Assembly: GCA_016716185.1 (NCBI GenBank)
Contig: JADJWV010000002.1
Coordinates: 658,501-722,500, forward strand
Length of the DNA stretch: 64,000 nucleotides
Source of the DNA: Saprospiraceae bacterium
Lineage (GTDB): Bacteria > Bacteroidota > Bacteroidia > Chitinophagales > Saprospiraceae
Direction: 5' to 3'
Shown: positions 22,901 to 27,959 of the stretch, in pieces
Layout of the letters: each line of letters begins with the position of its first letter
Position numbering within the stretch: position 1 is the stretch's first letter
Position numbers and translations under genes: made by a program
The notes under the pieces: generated by a model
Told to the model about the DNA's origin: nothing
Databases searched by the model: none
Seen by the model: the letters and a program-made list of their open reading frames with translations, nothing else

Positions 22901-24625
22901 GCGGGTGGAGTAGGTCCATGTATTACTATTGAACCCGGTAAACGAGATACTACTTACGATGCAGGTCTTGTTAAACTCGGTTCGTTCTCAGACTTTGTTT
23001 GGGATGACAAAGATGGCGATGGTGTCCAGGAAGCCGGAGAACTTGGAATTCAGGGAGTCAAGGTAACTGCTTACAATGCTGCGACCAACCTCATCGTGAA
23101 AAGTACCGTTACAGATGCTTCAGGATATTGGATATTAGATGATTTAATGCCTGGAGACTATTACCTGAAGTTTGAAGCACCAGCAAATTACATTCCGACG
23201 TTGGCTAATACTGCAGCTGATTTTAGAGATAGTGATTTGGATGGAAGCAATGGTCCGGGAACAACAGCCACTACTCATTTGTCACCTGGTGAAGATGACA
23301 CAACAGTAGATGCTGGATTTACGGTATGCATTATGCTCTCTGGTGACGTCTGGTTCGATAAGGATCTGGATGGTATATACGATCCAGAAGAAAAAGGTAT
23401 CAATGGATTGAGGGTTTACATTGTCGATGCCATGAGTGGTGCAACAATAGCAACTTTAACAACCAGCGTTAAACCGGGCACAGCTTCTGATGATGGTTAT
23501 TATAAAGTTCCATGCCTGAGACCGGGTATGTACTATGTACGATTCGAAAGACCTGGTCATTTGGGTGCATCCGATCCATATAAAGGAAACAATCCGAATA
23601 AGGATAGCGATATCTCCCACGAAAATGGTCTGAATACGACAAGGAAGTTTACAGTGAAGAGTGGAGATATGTTGCTCTACATAGGAGCTGGTTTCCAAAC
23701 CAAATCAATAGTCGGAGATCATGTATGGCATGATTACAACTTCAATGGTTTGCAGGATGTCAACGAACCGCCTGTAAAAGATGTGCATGTTGCTGCTTAC
23801 AAGATCGATGGAACGATGGTGAGTGAATCTGTTTCCGACAACGAAGGAAAATTCATGCTGGATGGAATGGTGCAGGGAGATTACTTTGTAAAATTCGCGC
23901 CACCACAAAATCTTGGATTTACGGTAGCACATGCCGGAGCAGATGAAATCGATAGCGATGTCGACAATACTTTCGGGTACGGTACTACCAAAATGTACAA
24001 GATCCTGGCAGGTGAGGTTAGACCTCATATTGATGCGGGTGTGGTTGCAGCAGCTTTGCCACTGCAGTGGTTGAGTTTCGATGGTCACTACAATGGTAGC
24101 TACACGGAATTGAACTGGTCGACCGGAGTTGAGATCAACAACGATTATTTCATCGTCGAACGCAGACATGAGTCTGAAAGAGATTTTGTAAACATAGAAC
24201 AGTTAGCTGCACATTCAAATGGAAGCCTGGCCTTACATGAATATGCTCACGATGATTACGATGTGGTTAAAACAGGTCGCTATTATTACCGAATCAAACA
24301 AGTTGACAGAAACGGATTATTCACTTACAGCAAGATCATTACCATCCTTGTTGAAGGCGATGCATCCCTGAATGTTGAAATCTATCCGAACCCTGTCAAT
24401 GATGAATTGCAATTGGATATCTGGATTCCTGAAGACACACAACTGGAAGCCAGAGTCTTTGACCAGAATGGAAAATCAGTATTGTTTGCACCTTTCAGCG
24501 AGTTCAAAAAGAAAGGAAGCTACCACGAATTGCTGAACACTTCCAGCCTGATCAATGGCAACTACATCCTCCAGATCAAAACTACTGGCGGATTGATCAA
24601 CAAGAAGTTTACCGTTTCCAAATAA
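4988..24625 (+). CDS. Giant multi-repeat T9SS-exported surface protein
   Basis: 6545 codons. The first ~111 residues hold two hydrophobic segments (about 11-30 and 45-70). A clean signal peptide then begins at M112 (MKKFTIVFIGFALFGFIAQS, ending AQA), so ATG 5321 may be the true start. Domains in order: DUF7948-like region (about 155-385, NKGQYDN near its start); beta-propeller/SBBP-like repeats (about 390-880); GEVED domain (about 885-1050); three ~82-aa and three ~95-aa PKD-like repeats (1053-1586); an SprB-like repeat (1586-1660); 24 tandem ~152-aa units (1752-5395); three DUF11-like domains (5395-5878); four SdrD-type B domains with DxDGDG calcium loops (5879-6350); and a C-terminal T9SS type A sorting domain (about 6460-6545, EIYPNPVNDEL). 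The protein should be exported by the T9SS and anchored on or shed from the surface. An adhesin or gliding-associated role is inferred from architecture only. A terminator follows. Confidence 0.9.
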   Translation: MKTTTTHFLRLGIVLFLLSFVISGSLTASLSDFTHPFNSKFFDAGLFTAFFAGVLLLFSLLYFLTGLFNLFKYIEAFLVKRFFKTSDTPLSHVEVPAVPIHFNSNINSYIQMKKFTIVFIGFALFGFIAQSSLQAQVLAENPMETKVKETLKKNAEVLRFVENKGQYDNPNALFYLNGKQGTVIIEKNRLRFIAKEKAVIKAGEKLGDQIVKEDESIDIGQHSFSMYFDEGSLSPGVELGNQFSTKYNYIIGNDEKKWATGVRAAKDITLKDVYPGIDLRLYSAEDGSLEFDWIMDPGASFENIKLRFTGQNALNVDGDGNLNVGLKFTDVKFHIPECYQVTPEGKKLVDFSFRKQSGNVIGFHTKSELNPAYPTVIDPVLSWGTFIDGNDPDFDQYLFAIQVDPTDGMVYCGGATNRNIPTSSPPYDADGYLNSISGFGTGATPRVAVVYRVNSTGSDLVDLTMYGPSSVSGSETVVAYGLSLSNNRVFIGGRTTVSGLPMTVNAFDNTEDANDGFVAVFTKNLSTLVYATYLGGTGSEDLGVTSIRAIDDNTFVCGLTAEAALPGSYISGGAAQTTFGGGSDMYIAKFSSLNTLSFGTYVGGSGTEVINDIELFADGRIAFGGRGTGSLTEVNSAASRSTGSDFDGIIGVLTSTGSAFNYLDEVGGAGDDQINDCELNTSTIFWTGSSDDGFPTSAGAYDVSHNGGLDVIVGAVSDVGGSGSWKATFFGGSGDDLGSGIQKVTQTKCDGTEESFLLVFGTCESGIPTVNINGDPFYDATNNGGLDMYFATFSSNMTTLQFATNIGGQYNDYLGDTGAPRGGNHLWVKGANIYVGTTTHSASHTPAVVGGTGFDQVKTNHSNPSSDDTHLLFGVTFTSLFETDYSDAPSSYGTPSHILDCAHISIGTLDQEAAATPGVNANGDDNSGIDDEDGISVFPVYQSGGPQNISVTVDNINNTTGLLATLYGWIDFNNDGNFDNNEIATTSVANGFTGSKTLTWSGITVSGNPSNQYLRIRLTTDALSDDNTTGGLDERSTESAENGEVEDYYICVKPKAGADKDVDCVANFPGGSATMAASGTGTWSAAAGNPGTATITNSSSATTTITNFSAAGTYAFVWTNATACAKDTALVTVTAKPNAGGNQSVNCVAAFPGGSATMGATGVGTWSAAAGNPGTATITSPNSPSTTITDFTTSGSYSFIWTNNSNCADTATIVVTAKPQAGGDKNVSCVVSFPGGSTSMSATGSGTWTAHPSNQSSTIVTASSPTTTINNFAGEGTYLYIWTVGSCTDTAAVVVSKGPVGSASPQSICSGTTTSVSLNSTVPGTTFTWTAAQQSGATITGFSNCNSSCGTTISQTLTNTTNNASGVVRYTVTPTAPNGCVGNTFTVDVTVHPIPVGSGSNQSICSGGTTSVSLSSSVSGSFTWTAAQFSGSTITGFSNCAAACGSTISQILTNTSNSTPGVVRYTITPTSTNGCAGTPFNVDVTVNPKPVGSASPQTICSGATTSVSLNSTAAGTTFTWTAAQQSGATITGFSNCAGACGTSISQTLTNTTNNNAGVVRYTVIPTSSNGCVGLAFTVDVTVNPKPGVSVTTTPACIGFSNGTATAVVVGGSGPFSYDWSNGGNSATITSLSSGSYTVTVEDNNNCSNTASGTVQEQGISAMTAIPGACNPATNTYSVTGSLTLLNPPGSGTLTVSIGANQQVFNAPFSSPTNYVINGLTADGAVHTVNAVFSGGSQCSKSTNYTAPANCQPIITHSKSFVSATQTGAHSFSVVYTISVSNSGGNGQYDLKDVPAFDDDISITSASFTTNAPGNPGGALAGSGPWTLANDQAILTGATHTYTLTVNVSIDLSAASGGNNVYTKCGVATPGNPAPGEGLYNESRLDTNNDGNPEESKEACGDIPYLDMTKAVASISPLGGHMYNVNYTITVKNLGGVDGHYDLTDAPGFDSDISIGNASYTSTAPGNAGGALAGTGPWVLAGNQLITSGATHTYTLTVKVTIDLIGGGGNNVYTKCGANTPGDPASGEGLYNQSLMDTNDDGTADETDEACGDLPYITTTKSVSGIVALGNNMYNVIYSITAQNIGGASGQYDLIDVPGFDDDFTIGSASFTTNAPGNPGGALAGTGPWTLANDQNISVGATHTYTLTVKVTLDLRATSGGDNVYVKCGTATPGDPQSGEGLYNQSRMDMNNDGTPEETKEACTDVPYIVNTKSVASITALGGNMYNVVYQIQVRNLGGVAGIYDLVDAPGFDDDFAINNAAYTSNAPGNPGLTLVGNGPWTLANDQTIVSGGIHTYSLTVKVTLDLTVGSGGNNIYTKCGNTNPGDPQSGEGLYNKSTVDSNNDGIPEDTSEVCDDVPYITLTKTLTSVSPLGGNMYNVTYTLVAQNIGGKNGQYDFTDTPGFDDDITINNASFTSNAPGNPGNALAGNGPWTLANNQAILTGAIHTYTLVVKVTLDLSAASGGNNVYKKCGATIPGDPVSSEGLYNQASIDTNDDGVAEETKEACGDLPYITTNKSLTTISNLGGNMYNVTYTITVQNLGGANGQYDLNDAPAFDDDIAINTSSYISNAPGNPGSALAGSGPWVLANDQAILSGATHTYTLVVKVTLDLKTGSGGNNVYTKCGNTNPGDPQAGEGLYNQSTMDSNNDGTPEETKKACGDLPYITTVKTVNNVAPLGGNMFNVTYNITVLNSGGANGQYDLVDAPGFDNDFAINSASYTSNAPGNPGTALAGTGPWTLANDQAILAGATHTYMVVVKVTLDLTPGSGGDNIYTSCGSATPGDPTSGEGLYNRARVDINNDGIPEDTSEVCADVPYITSAKTLTTIAPLGGNMYNVTYTMTVQNLGATAGQYDLIDVPAFDDDITIGSASFTTNAPGNPGGALAGSGPWTLANDQNILAGATHTFTLVVKVTLDLSVGSGGNNIYTKCGNTTPGNPTAGEGLYNESRMDSNNDGTPEETKKACGDLPYIITTKSFTSKTDLGGNMYNVNYTITVQNLGGAVGQYDLSDVPGFDDDITINSASYTSNAPGNGGSALAGTGPWTLANDQNINVGTTHTYTLTVKVTIDLSAGSGGNNTYTKCGASTPGDPQSGEGLYNQSRMDTNNDGIPEDIREACGDLPYVTTTKTISSITALGGNMFEVKYQIVASNSGGAAGQYDLTDLPGFDNDITINTASYASDAPGNSGGSLAGSGPWTLANDQSIAAGVNHTYTITVKVTIDLNPGSGGDNVYTKCGSATPGDPQSGEGLYNQSRMDTNNDGVPEDIDEVCGDLPYITSTKTIGAIVPLGGNTYNVTYNLTVQNLGAVNGQYDLTDIPGFDNDISINSASYTTTAPGNPGGALAGSPWILANDQAITAGAGHTYTITVNITLNLEPGSGGDNIYTKCGNTTPGDPASGEGLYNQSRLDSNNDGIAEETKEACGDIPYVSASKTITSIAPLGGNMYNVTYSIVVRNLGGVAGQYDLNDVPGFDNDITIGSASYTSTAPGNLGGPLAGIGPWLLANDQAISVGSIHTYTLVVKVTLDLNPGSGGDDSYTKCGAVNPGDPQSGEGLYNQSKLDSNNDGIPEDTDEVCGDLPYVTSTKTISSINNLGGNMYNVTYSIVVRNLGGANGTYDLSDAPGFDNDITIVSASYGSTAPGNPGGGLAGTGPWTLANDQVIGIGSIHTYTLTVKVTLDLRTGTSGDNIYTACGNAIPGDPSAGEGLYNQSRMDSNNDGTPEEIKEACGDLPYIINTKTVNSLTPLGGNMFNVKYNIVVRNIGGANGQYDLTDVPGFDNDFAIGSASYASDAPGNAGSALAGNGPWTLANDQAIPSGGIHNYTVTVKVTLDLTPGSGGDNVYTKCGSTNPGDPNSGEGLYNLSRVDINNDGIPEDTSEICTDIPYITSLKTISAINSLGGHMYNVIYKIDVKNLGGAAGQYDLIDVPGFDNDITIGSASYTSNAPGNTGSALAGTGPWTLANDQGILEGATHTYFITVKVTLDLNPASGGDNIYTKCGQVNPSDPRSGEGLFNESRMDSNNDGTPEEISKTCGDLPYIVSSKTVTSVTPLGNNMFNVTYKMVVQNLGGINGPYDLTDVPTFDDDITINSASYLSDAAGNPGGPLAGSGPWILANDQNINNGAVHTYTLTVKVTINLDPASPGDNNYTRCGNATPGDPTAGEGLYNQARLDINNDGIPEDVDEACGDVPYVTSDKSIASITPLGGNMYTVKYQIRVQNLGGTPGMYDLVDQPGLDDDIAMSSVSYASDAPGNPGGSLIGTGPWTLANDQAIGVGSTHIYTITAKMTLDLSPASGGNNVYTRCGNTTPGDPTSGEGLYNQSRLDNNNDSIPEETDEVCGDLPYVTTAKTLTGISSLGGHMYNVTYEIVVQNLGGALGQYDLTDVPGFDNDIAIGSASFVSTAPGNPGSALIGNGPWILANDQAIGAFSAQVYTITVKVTLNLEAGSGGDDVYTKCNTQTPGDPTAGEGLYNQSRMDSNNDGTPEELREACGDIPYVVNAKTLSSITPLGGNMYTIVYQLTVRNLGGATGIYDLVDAPGFENDIVINNASFTTTGPGVGGVLAGTGPWTLADDLNITAGATHTYTITMKVTIQMEGGAGDDRYVKCGEGTPGDPTAGEGLYNQARLDINNDGTPEDVDEVCGDLPYVTSAKTISAINPLGGNMYNVVYQLTIRNLGGATGQYDLKDTPGFDDDITIGSASYTTTAPGNPGGALAGIGPWTLANDQNINAGATHTYTLTVKVTIDLNSPSPGNNIYTACGDNTPGDPEPGEGLYNQSSMDSNNDGTPEELDEVCADLPFVTTTKTLTSISNLGGHMYNLTYVIDVRNLGGANGQYDLSDAPGFDNDITIGTASYTTTAPGNPGGVLAGNGPWTLANDQNINAFSQHIYTITVKVTLNLETGSGGDDIYTKCENATPGDPQSGEGLYNQSRMDSNNDGIPEEVKEACGDIPYVVNAKTLTSITPLGGNMYTIVYQLTVRNLGGATGIYDLVDAPGFENDIVINNASFTTTGPGVGGVLAGTGPWTLADDLNITAGATHTYTITMKVTIQMEGGAGDDRYVKCGEGTPGDPTAGEGLYNQARLDINNDGTPEDVDEACGDLPYVTSAKSVASITNLGGHMYNVAYTITVRNLGGATGQYDLNDIPGFDDDIAINNANYTSTAPGNAGGALAGTGPWLLANDQNINAGATHTYTVTVKVTIDLRSSSGGNNTYAACESSTPGDPTSGEGLYNLATMDSNNDGIPEEYDETCDDLPYVVSRKEIVSIVPLGGGMHTINYRLTVQNLGGAVGQYDLTDAPGFDNDLTINTASYASTAPGNAGGPLAGSGPWILANDQSIAVGATHVYDLTVKATIDFKQGSGGDNVYTECGQTTPGIPQSGEGVFNQARLDINNDGIPEEIDTVCGDIDIIDMAIRKTTVTPTPYTYGQLVTFNLEVFNQGNIPITNVVLNDYLPSGFTFSPVDNIPGWSQINPGLLEFNAVPNIPRYSSVNVPLQLRVAMSSGYKAWFNYAEVKSYQDNSGNDRTFEELDSKPNSNTPAELAIEPGDPGDDDITTIDIGGNEDDHDPAGFDVFDLALRKICKGNLPLTYGESVPFEITVFNQGSISAMNPVITDYVPAGFQFIAANNPGWSYNAGTREASTTIAGKIKPSDSVKVTINLILNPILDDPESWDNIAEIESVTDTLGNTLTDFDSNPGGTKDDDGPSVDDAINDPNDEDDHDPSIGPVFDLALRKYVKNKKPYYVPGENVPYTITVFNQGNVTATNIQVNDYIRPGYAFSGVGNPGWSLVGPTLVYNSIASLNPGDSVQLTLNLTVQIAASPTLTDWDNSAEIRSAFDDQGVNRDNDDADSQPNTNSAWEQQVGENHPWDNVIDGNGQGVNEDEDDHDFENVKVTGAIGDRVWDDLDGDGIQDPGEPGLPNVIAILYDCNTATIVKKDTTDANGKYLFDFLLPFNKHFVRFDFSLVPPGYGFTFQDQGGDDTKDSDVSAGGVGPCITIEPGKRDTTYDAGLVKLGSFSDFVWDDKDGDGVQEAGELGIQGVKVTAYNAATNLIVKSTVTDASGYWILDDLMPGDYYLKFEAPANYIPTLANTAADFRDSDLDGSNGPGTTATTHLSPGEDDTTVDAGFTVCIMLSGDVWFDKDLDGIYDPEEKGINGLRVYIVDAMSGATIATLTTSVKPGTASDDGYYKVPCLRPGMYYVRFERPGHLGASDPYKGNNPNKDSDISHENGLNTTRKFTVKSGDMLLYIGAGFQTKSIVGDHVWHDYNFNGLQDVNEPPVKDVHVAAYKIDGTMVSESVSDNEGKFMLDGMVQGDYFVKFAPPQNLGFTVAHAGADEIDSDVDNTFGYGTTKMYKILAGEVRPHIDAGVVAAALPLQWLSFDGHYNGSYTELNWSTGVEINNDYFIVERRHESERDFVNIEQLAAHSNGSLALHEYAHDDYDVVKTGRYYYRIKQVDRNGLFTYSKIITILVEGDASLNVEIYPNPVNDELQLDIWIPEDTQLEARVFDQNGKSVLFAPFSEFKKKGSYHELLNTSSLINGNYILQIKTTGGLINKKFTVSK
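18475..18870 (+). repeat. Repeat unit 19, near-identical at DNA level to unit 22
   Basis: This stretch and 19837-20232 are almost identical in DNA, including third codon positions, with an offset of 1362 bp (exactly three units). Other unit pairs show much more divergence. Neighbouring unit 18 and unit 21 also share local features, such as an AFS insertion before the T-I-T-V strand and GSGGDD. The pattern indicates a recent duplication of about three units. Confidence 0.85.
19837..20232 (+). repeat. Repeat unit 22, duplicate of unit 19
   Basis: Partner of 18475-18870. Both units carry features seen in no other unit: FENDIVINN, the shortened TTGPGVGGVLAG segment, LADDLNIT and QMEGGAGDDRYVKCGEG. 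This marks them as copies of one ancestor unit rather than products of selection. Confidence 0.85.
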
Positions 24626-24644
24626 CAAGGAAACAACAACAAAT

Positions 24645-24679
24645 AAAAAAGGGCTTTCCAAATTGGAAGGCCCTTTTTT
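24645..24679 (+). terminator. Rho-independent terminator of the giant gene
   Basis: The stem GGGCTTTCC / GGAAGGCCC with a 5-nt AAATT loop is followed by TTTTTTT and preceded by an A-run, 20 bp after the stop codon. The A-run also allows function in the minus direction for lon, which ends nearby. Confidence 0.85.
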
Positions 24680-24704
24680 ATTACATGCCTACAGGCTTCG
24701 CGGA

Positions 24705-24748
24705 GTCTGAAGACTACGCACTACGTAAGCTTAGCGTAGTCTTCAGAC
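24705..24748. repeat. 15-bp perfect inverted repeat between giant gene and lon
   Basis: GTCTGAAGACTACGC (24705-24719) and its exact complement GCGTAGTCTTCAGAC (24734-24748) surround a 14-nt spacer. A direct repeat of about 18 bp (AGACTACGCACTACGTAA, then AGACTACGCACAACGTAA) overlaps the right arm. It lies downstream of two converging genes, so it could act as a second terminator-like structure or be a remnant repeat. There is no T-tract directly after the stem. Confidence 0.7.
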
Positions 24749-24786
24749 TACGCACAACGTAATGAGGTAGAAGCTTCATGCTCAAC

Positions 24787-27189
24787 TCAAAGTCCAAACC
24801 TCAACACTTCATCCATCGTATCCACATACTGAAATTGAAGGCCTTTAATATGCTCCGGATTTATTTCTTCGACATGCACCCGGTTTTCCTTGCACAACAT
24901 GATGGTTTTAATTCCTGCGCGTTTTGCTGCAAGGATCTTTTCTTTGATACCTCCTACAGGCAATACTTTTCCTCTGAGTGTGATCTCTCCGGTCATGGCA
25001 AGAAATGGTTTGACAGACTTATTTCGAATCGCAGAATAAATGGAAGTCAACATGGTGATTCCAGCAGAAGGTCCGTCTTTGGGAATGGCACCTTCGGGAA
25101 CGTGGATATGAAAATCGTACTTGTCAAAATATTCCGGATCAATATTTAAATCTTCTGCGTGGGCTTTGATGAAACTCAATGCAGTACTTGCAGATTCTTT
25201 CATAACATCACCTAAATTCCCCGTCAAGACTAGTTTTCCTTTACCTGAGGAAATACTGGTTTCGATATAGAGGATATCGCCACCTACACGAGTCCATGCG
25301 AGTCCAATCGCTACGCCTTTTGGTAATTTTTCCTGATAACGTTCAGTGTTGAATCTGGCAACACCCAATGCAGCAACCAATCCATCTTCTTTAATTTGGT
25401 ATACCGATTTGGGTTTTGTTGCTATAAGTGCAGCAGCTTTTCTTGCTACTCCTGCCAACTGCCTTCTTAAACTTCTTACCCCCGATTCGCGTGTATAATC
25501 CTGGATGATTTTTTCAAGTATGCGGTCGCTGATCTTAAACTGCTTTGGTTTGATTCCATGCTCTTCAAGTACCTGGGGAATTAAATGATCTTTTGCGATT
25601 TCAATTTTTTCCTCGGTGCTGTATCCTTGCAATTCGATGATCTCCATGCGATCGAGCAAAGCAGGCTGGATCGTGCTTAAAGAATTAGCCGTAGCAATAA
25701 ATAATACTTTAGACAAATCAAATTCAAGATCGAGATAATTGTCATGAAAACTTGAATTCTGTTCAGGGTCCAAAACTTCCAGCAATGCTGACGAAGGATC
25801 ACCCCTGAAATCTTTTCCAATTTTGTCTATTTCGTCAAGTATAAATACAGGATTGGCTGATCCTGCTTTTCGCAGGGATTGTAAAATGCGTCCCGGCATG
25901 GCTCCGATATAGGTTTTGCGATGCCCACGTATCTCTGATTCATCGTGTAAACCACCCAGCGACATCCTGATGAATTTTCTATCCAAGGCTTGTGCGATTG
26001 ATTTTCCCAAGGATGTTTTTCCAACTCCCGGCGGACCCACAAGACAAAGAATCGGAGATTTCATATCGCCCTTGAGCTTGAGTACAGCCAAATGCTCGAT
26101 GATGCGTTCCTTGACTTTCTCGAGTCCATTGTGATCTTTGTCCAACACTTCACGGCATTTTGCAAGATCATAGCGGTCTGTAGTGTACGATTCCCAGGGT
26201 AGGTCTACCATCAGATCGAGGTAATTCATTTGAACTGAATATTCAGCTACCTGCGGATTCATTCTCCGGAGCTTATTCAATTCCTTATCGAAATGTTCCT
26301 TGACTTCCTTCGTCCACAATTTTTTATCTGCACGTTCGATGAGGTCTTCTACATCTTGCTCGACGGGATCCTGCCCCAGTTCCTCTTGAATGGTTTTTAA
26401 TTGCTGGTTCAGATAATAATCCCGCTGTTGTTTTTCGAGATCAGTACGTACTCTGGATTCTATCTGGTCTTTGACTTCTAGCAACTGAATTTCGTGATTC
26501 AGGTAAATGATCAACGTTTCTGCTTTTTTATGCAACTCATCCATTTCCAGCAGTTCCTGTTTTTTCTGAATGGAAATATTCAGATTGGAGGAAATGAAAT
26601 GCAGTAAAAACCGGTCGTTTTGCATGTTCTTCAGCAACACCTGGGCTTCGTTAGGAATTTGAGGGGTGAGTTCAACGATACGCCTCGATTTTTCCTGAAT
26701 GGAAGAGATCATGGCTTCGTATTCGAGTTTATTTGGACTGATCAGATGTTCCCTCTTGACAATTTTTGCCTTCAGATAGGGGTCTTCATTCAACCATTCG
26801 GATACTCTGCATCTTTTCCTTCCTTGTAAAATGACTGTCTGACTGCCATCCGGCATTTTTAATAGTTTTACGATGCGAGCGACCGTACCCGTTTGATACA
26901 CATCTGCACTTCCAGGCTCTTCGGTTTGGGGATCGATCTGTGTAAGTACCAGAATATATTTGTCAGATTCATTGGCCATACTGACCGCTTTTATGGACTT
27001 TTCTCGGCCAACAGTTATAGGAATGATAACCCCGGGAAATAACACCGTGTTTTTCAAGGGCATTACCGGTAGAATTTCGCCAATGTTGTCTTCTCTTACA
27101 GGGAGTTCATCATCGGCAACGGCTACAAATGGCAATACTTCTCCGTCATCCTGCAGATGGGTCTCAAACTCATAGGGATTAAAATTCAT
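24787..27189 (-). CDS. lon: ATP-dependent endopeptidase Lon
   Basis: Cytoplasmic AAA+ serine protease that degrades misfolded and regulatory proteins; the 800-aa length is standard. The N-terminal substrate-binding LAN domain starts near residue 38 (LPVMPLKNTVLFPGVIIPI). A coiled/helical middle section follows, then the ATPase with Walker A GPPGVGKT near residue 384 and Walker B FILDEIDK near 450. The C-terminal protease domain has the catalytic serine in KDGPSAG (near residue 707) and the partner lysine about 43 residues later in the GGIKEKILAAKRAG region. It is probably its own transcription unit; pdxH ends about 135 bp upstream on the same strand. Confidence 0.97.
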   Translation of the reverse strand: MNFNPYEFETHLQDDGEVLPFVAVADDELPVREDNIGEILPVMPLKNTVLFPGVIIPITVGREKSIKAVSMANESDKYILVLTQIDPQTEEPGSADVYQTGTVARIVKLLKMPDGSQTVILQGRKRCRVSEWLNEDPYLKAKIVKREHLISPNKLEYEAMISSIQEKSRRIVELTPQIPNEAQVLLKNMQNDRFLLHFISSNLNISIQKKQELLEMDELHKKAETLIIYLNHEIQLLEVKDQIESRVRTDLEKQQRDYYLNQQLKTIQEELGQDPVEQDVEDLIERADKKLWTKEVKEHFDKELNKLRRMNPQVAEYSVQMNYLDLMVDLPWESYTTDRYDLAKCREVLDKDHNGLEKVKERIIEHLAVLKLKGDMKSPILCLVGPPGVGKTSLGKSIAQALDRKFIRMSLGGLHDESEIRGHRKTYIGAMPGRILQSLRKAGSANPVFILDEIDKIGKDFRGDPSSALLEVLDPEQNSSFHDNYLDLEFDLSKVLFIATANSLSTIQPALLDRMEIIELQGYSTEEKIEIAKDHLIPQVLEEHGIKPKQFKISDRILEKIIQDYTRESGVRSLRRQLAGVARKAAALIATKPKSVYQIKEDGLVAALGVARFNTERYQEKLPKGVAIGLAWTRVGGDILYIETSISSGKGKLVLTGNLGDVMKESASTALSFIKAHAEDLNIDPEYFDKYDFHIHVPEGAIPKDGPSAGITMLTSIYSAIRNKSVKPFLAMTGEITLRGKVLPVGGIKEKILAAKRAGIKTIMLCKENRVHVEEINPEHIKGLQFQYVDTMDEVLRFGL

Positions 27190-27324
27190 GCAATCTGGTT
27201 TGTAATGTAAAATGTAAGGTAGATAACTTCGTCAATAGCCGTGCCATTGGGGTAAATTGCCTGGCGATATGACAAAAGGCCCGATTGAGGGGTCAATTTG
27301 TCAAGAATTCGCGAAATTATACAG

Positions 27325-27948
27325 CTATGGTGCCAACCTGGCTACGAGCCAGTTACTGCTACTCAAAGTATAGGCAAACCGGTCGTGTAACCTGTTTTCA
27401 CGTCCCTGCCAGAATTCAAAATAATCGGGTTGCACGATAAATCCACCCCAATGAGCCGGTCTTTTTACGGGTACATGGTTTTCCAGCACATTTTGGAGCT
27501 CATTCTCGAGTTCGGACCGATCGTGGATCACTTTACTTTGAGGCGATACCATGGCGCCAATCTGACTCAGCAAAGGCCTGCTGTAAAAATATTCATCCGA
27601 TTCGGATTCGGGAATTTTAACAGCTTTACCTTCAATGCGAACCTGCCTTTCCATGGATTCCCAAAAAAACAGCAAACTCACCGCCGGTTGTCTTTCCATT
27701 TCCACAGATTTGCGGCTGTTGTAATTGGTAAAAAAAACAAATCCGGAATCTTTGATTTCTTTGAGCAATACCACGCGCGAAGAGGGCTTGCCATCGGGCG
27801 ATACCGTCGACAGGACCATACAGTTGGGTTCCTGAACACCGCCTTCCACACATTGTCTGAACCATTCCTGAAATTGTTCGACAGGATCGGCTAACAAGTG
27901 TTCGTTTTCCAGAATGGATTGGGTATATTCCCTGCGGAGATCTTTCAT
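27325..27948 (-). CDS. pdxH: Pyridoxamine 5'-phosphate oxidase
   Basis: FMN enzyme that oxidises pyridoxine/pyridoxamine 5'-phosphate to pyridoxal 5'-phosphate, the last step of vitamin B6 synthesis and salvage. At 207 aa it matches the family. Visible signatures are the N-terminal MKDLRREYTQ, the FMN-binding SSRVVLLKEI and FVFFTNYNSRKS (about 55-85), the S-x-Q-S-K-V-I segment (about 130) and a C-terminal EFWQGRENRLHDR motif that binds the substrate phosphate (about 180-192). The product ends in LAP as usual. It starts 11 bp after the TolC-like gene, so the two are probably cotranscribed, though no functional link is evident. Confidence 0.96.
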   Translation of the reverse strand: MKDLRREYTQSILENEHLLADPVEQFQEWFRQCVEGGVQEPNCMVLSTVSPDGKPSSRVVLLKEIKDSGFVFFTNYNSRKSVEMERQPAVSLLFFWESMERQVRIEGKAVKIPESESDEYFYSRPLLSQIGAMVSPQSKVIHDRSELENELQNVLENHVPVKRPAHWGGFIVQPDYFEFWQGRENRLHDRFAYTLSSSNWLVARLAP

Positions 27949-27959
27949 TGGATTAGATT

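Noticed and set aside
23705..24169. 154-aa minus-strand frame under the SdrD region, and similar antisense frames through 8-24 kb
   Set aside because: They mirror codon bias of the coding strand repeats; no motif or family.
27430..27894. 154-aa plus-strand frame opposite pdxH
   Set aside because: Shadow of a clearly identified enzyme gene; no independent support.
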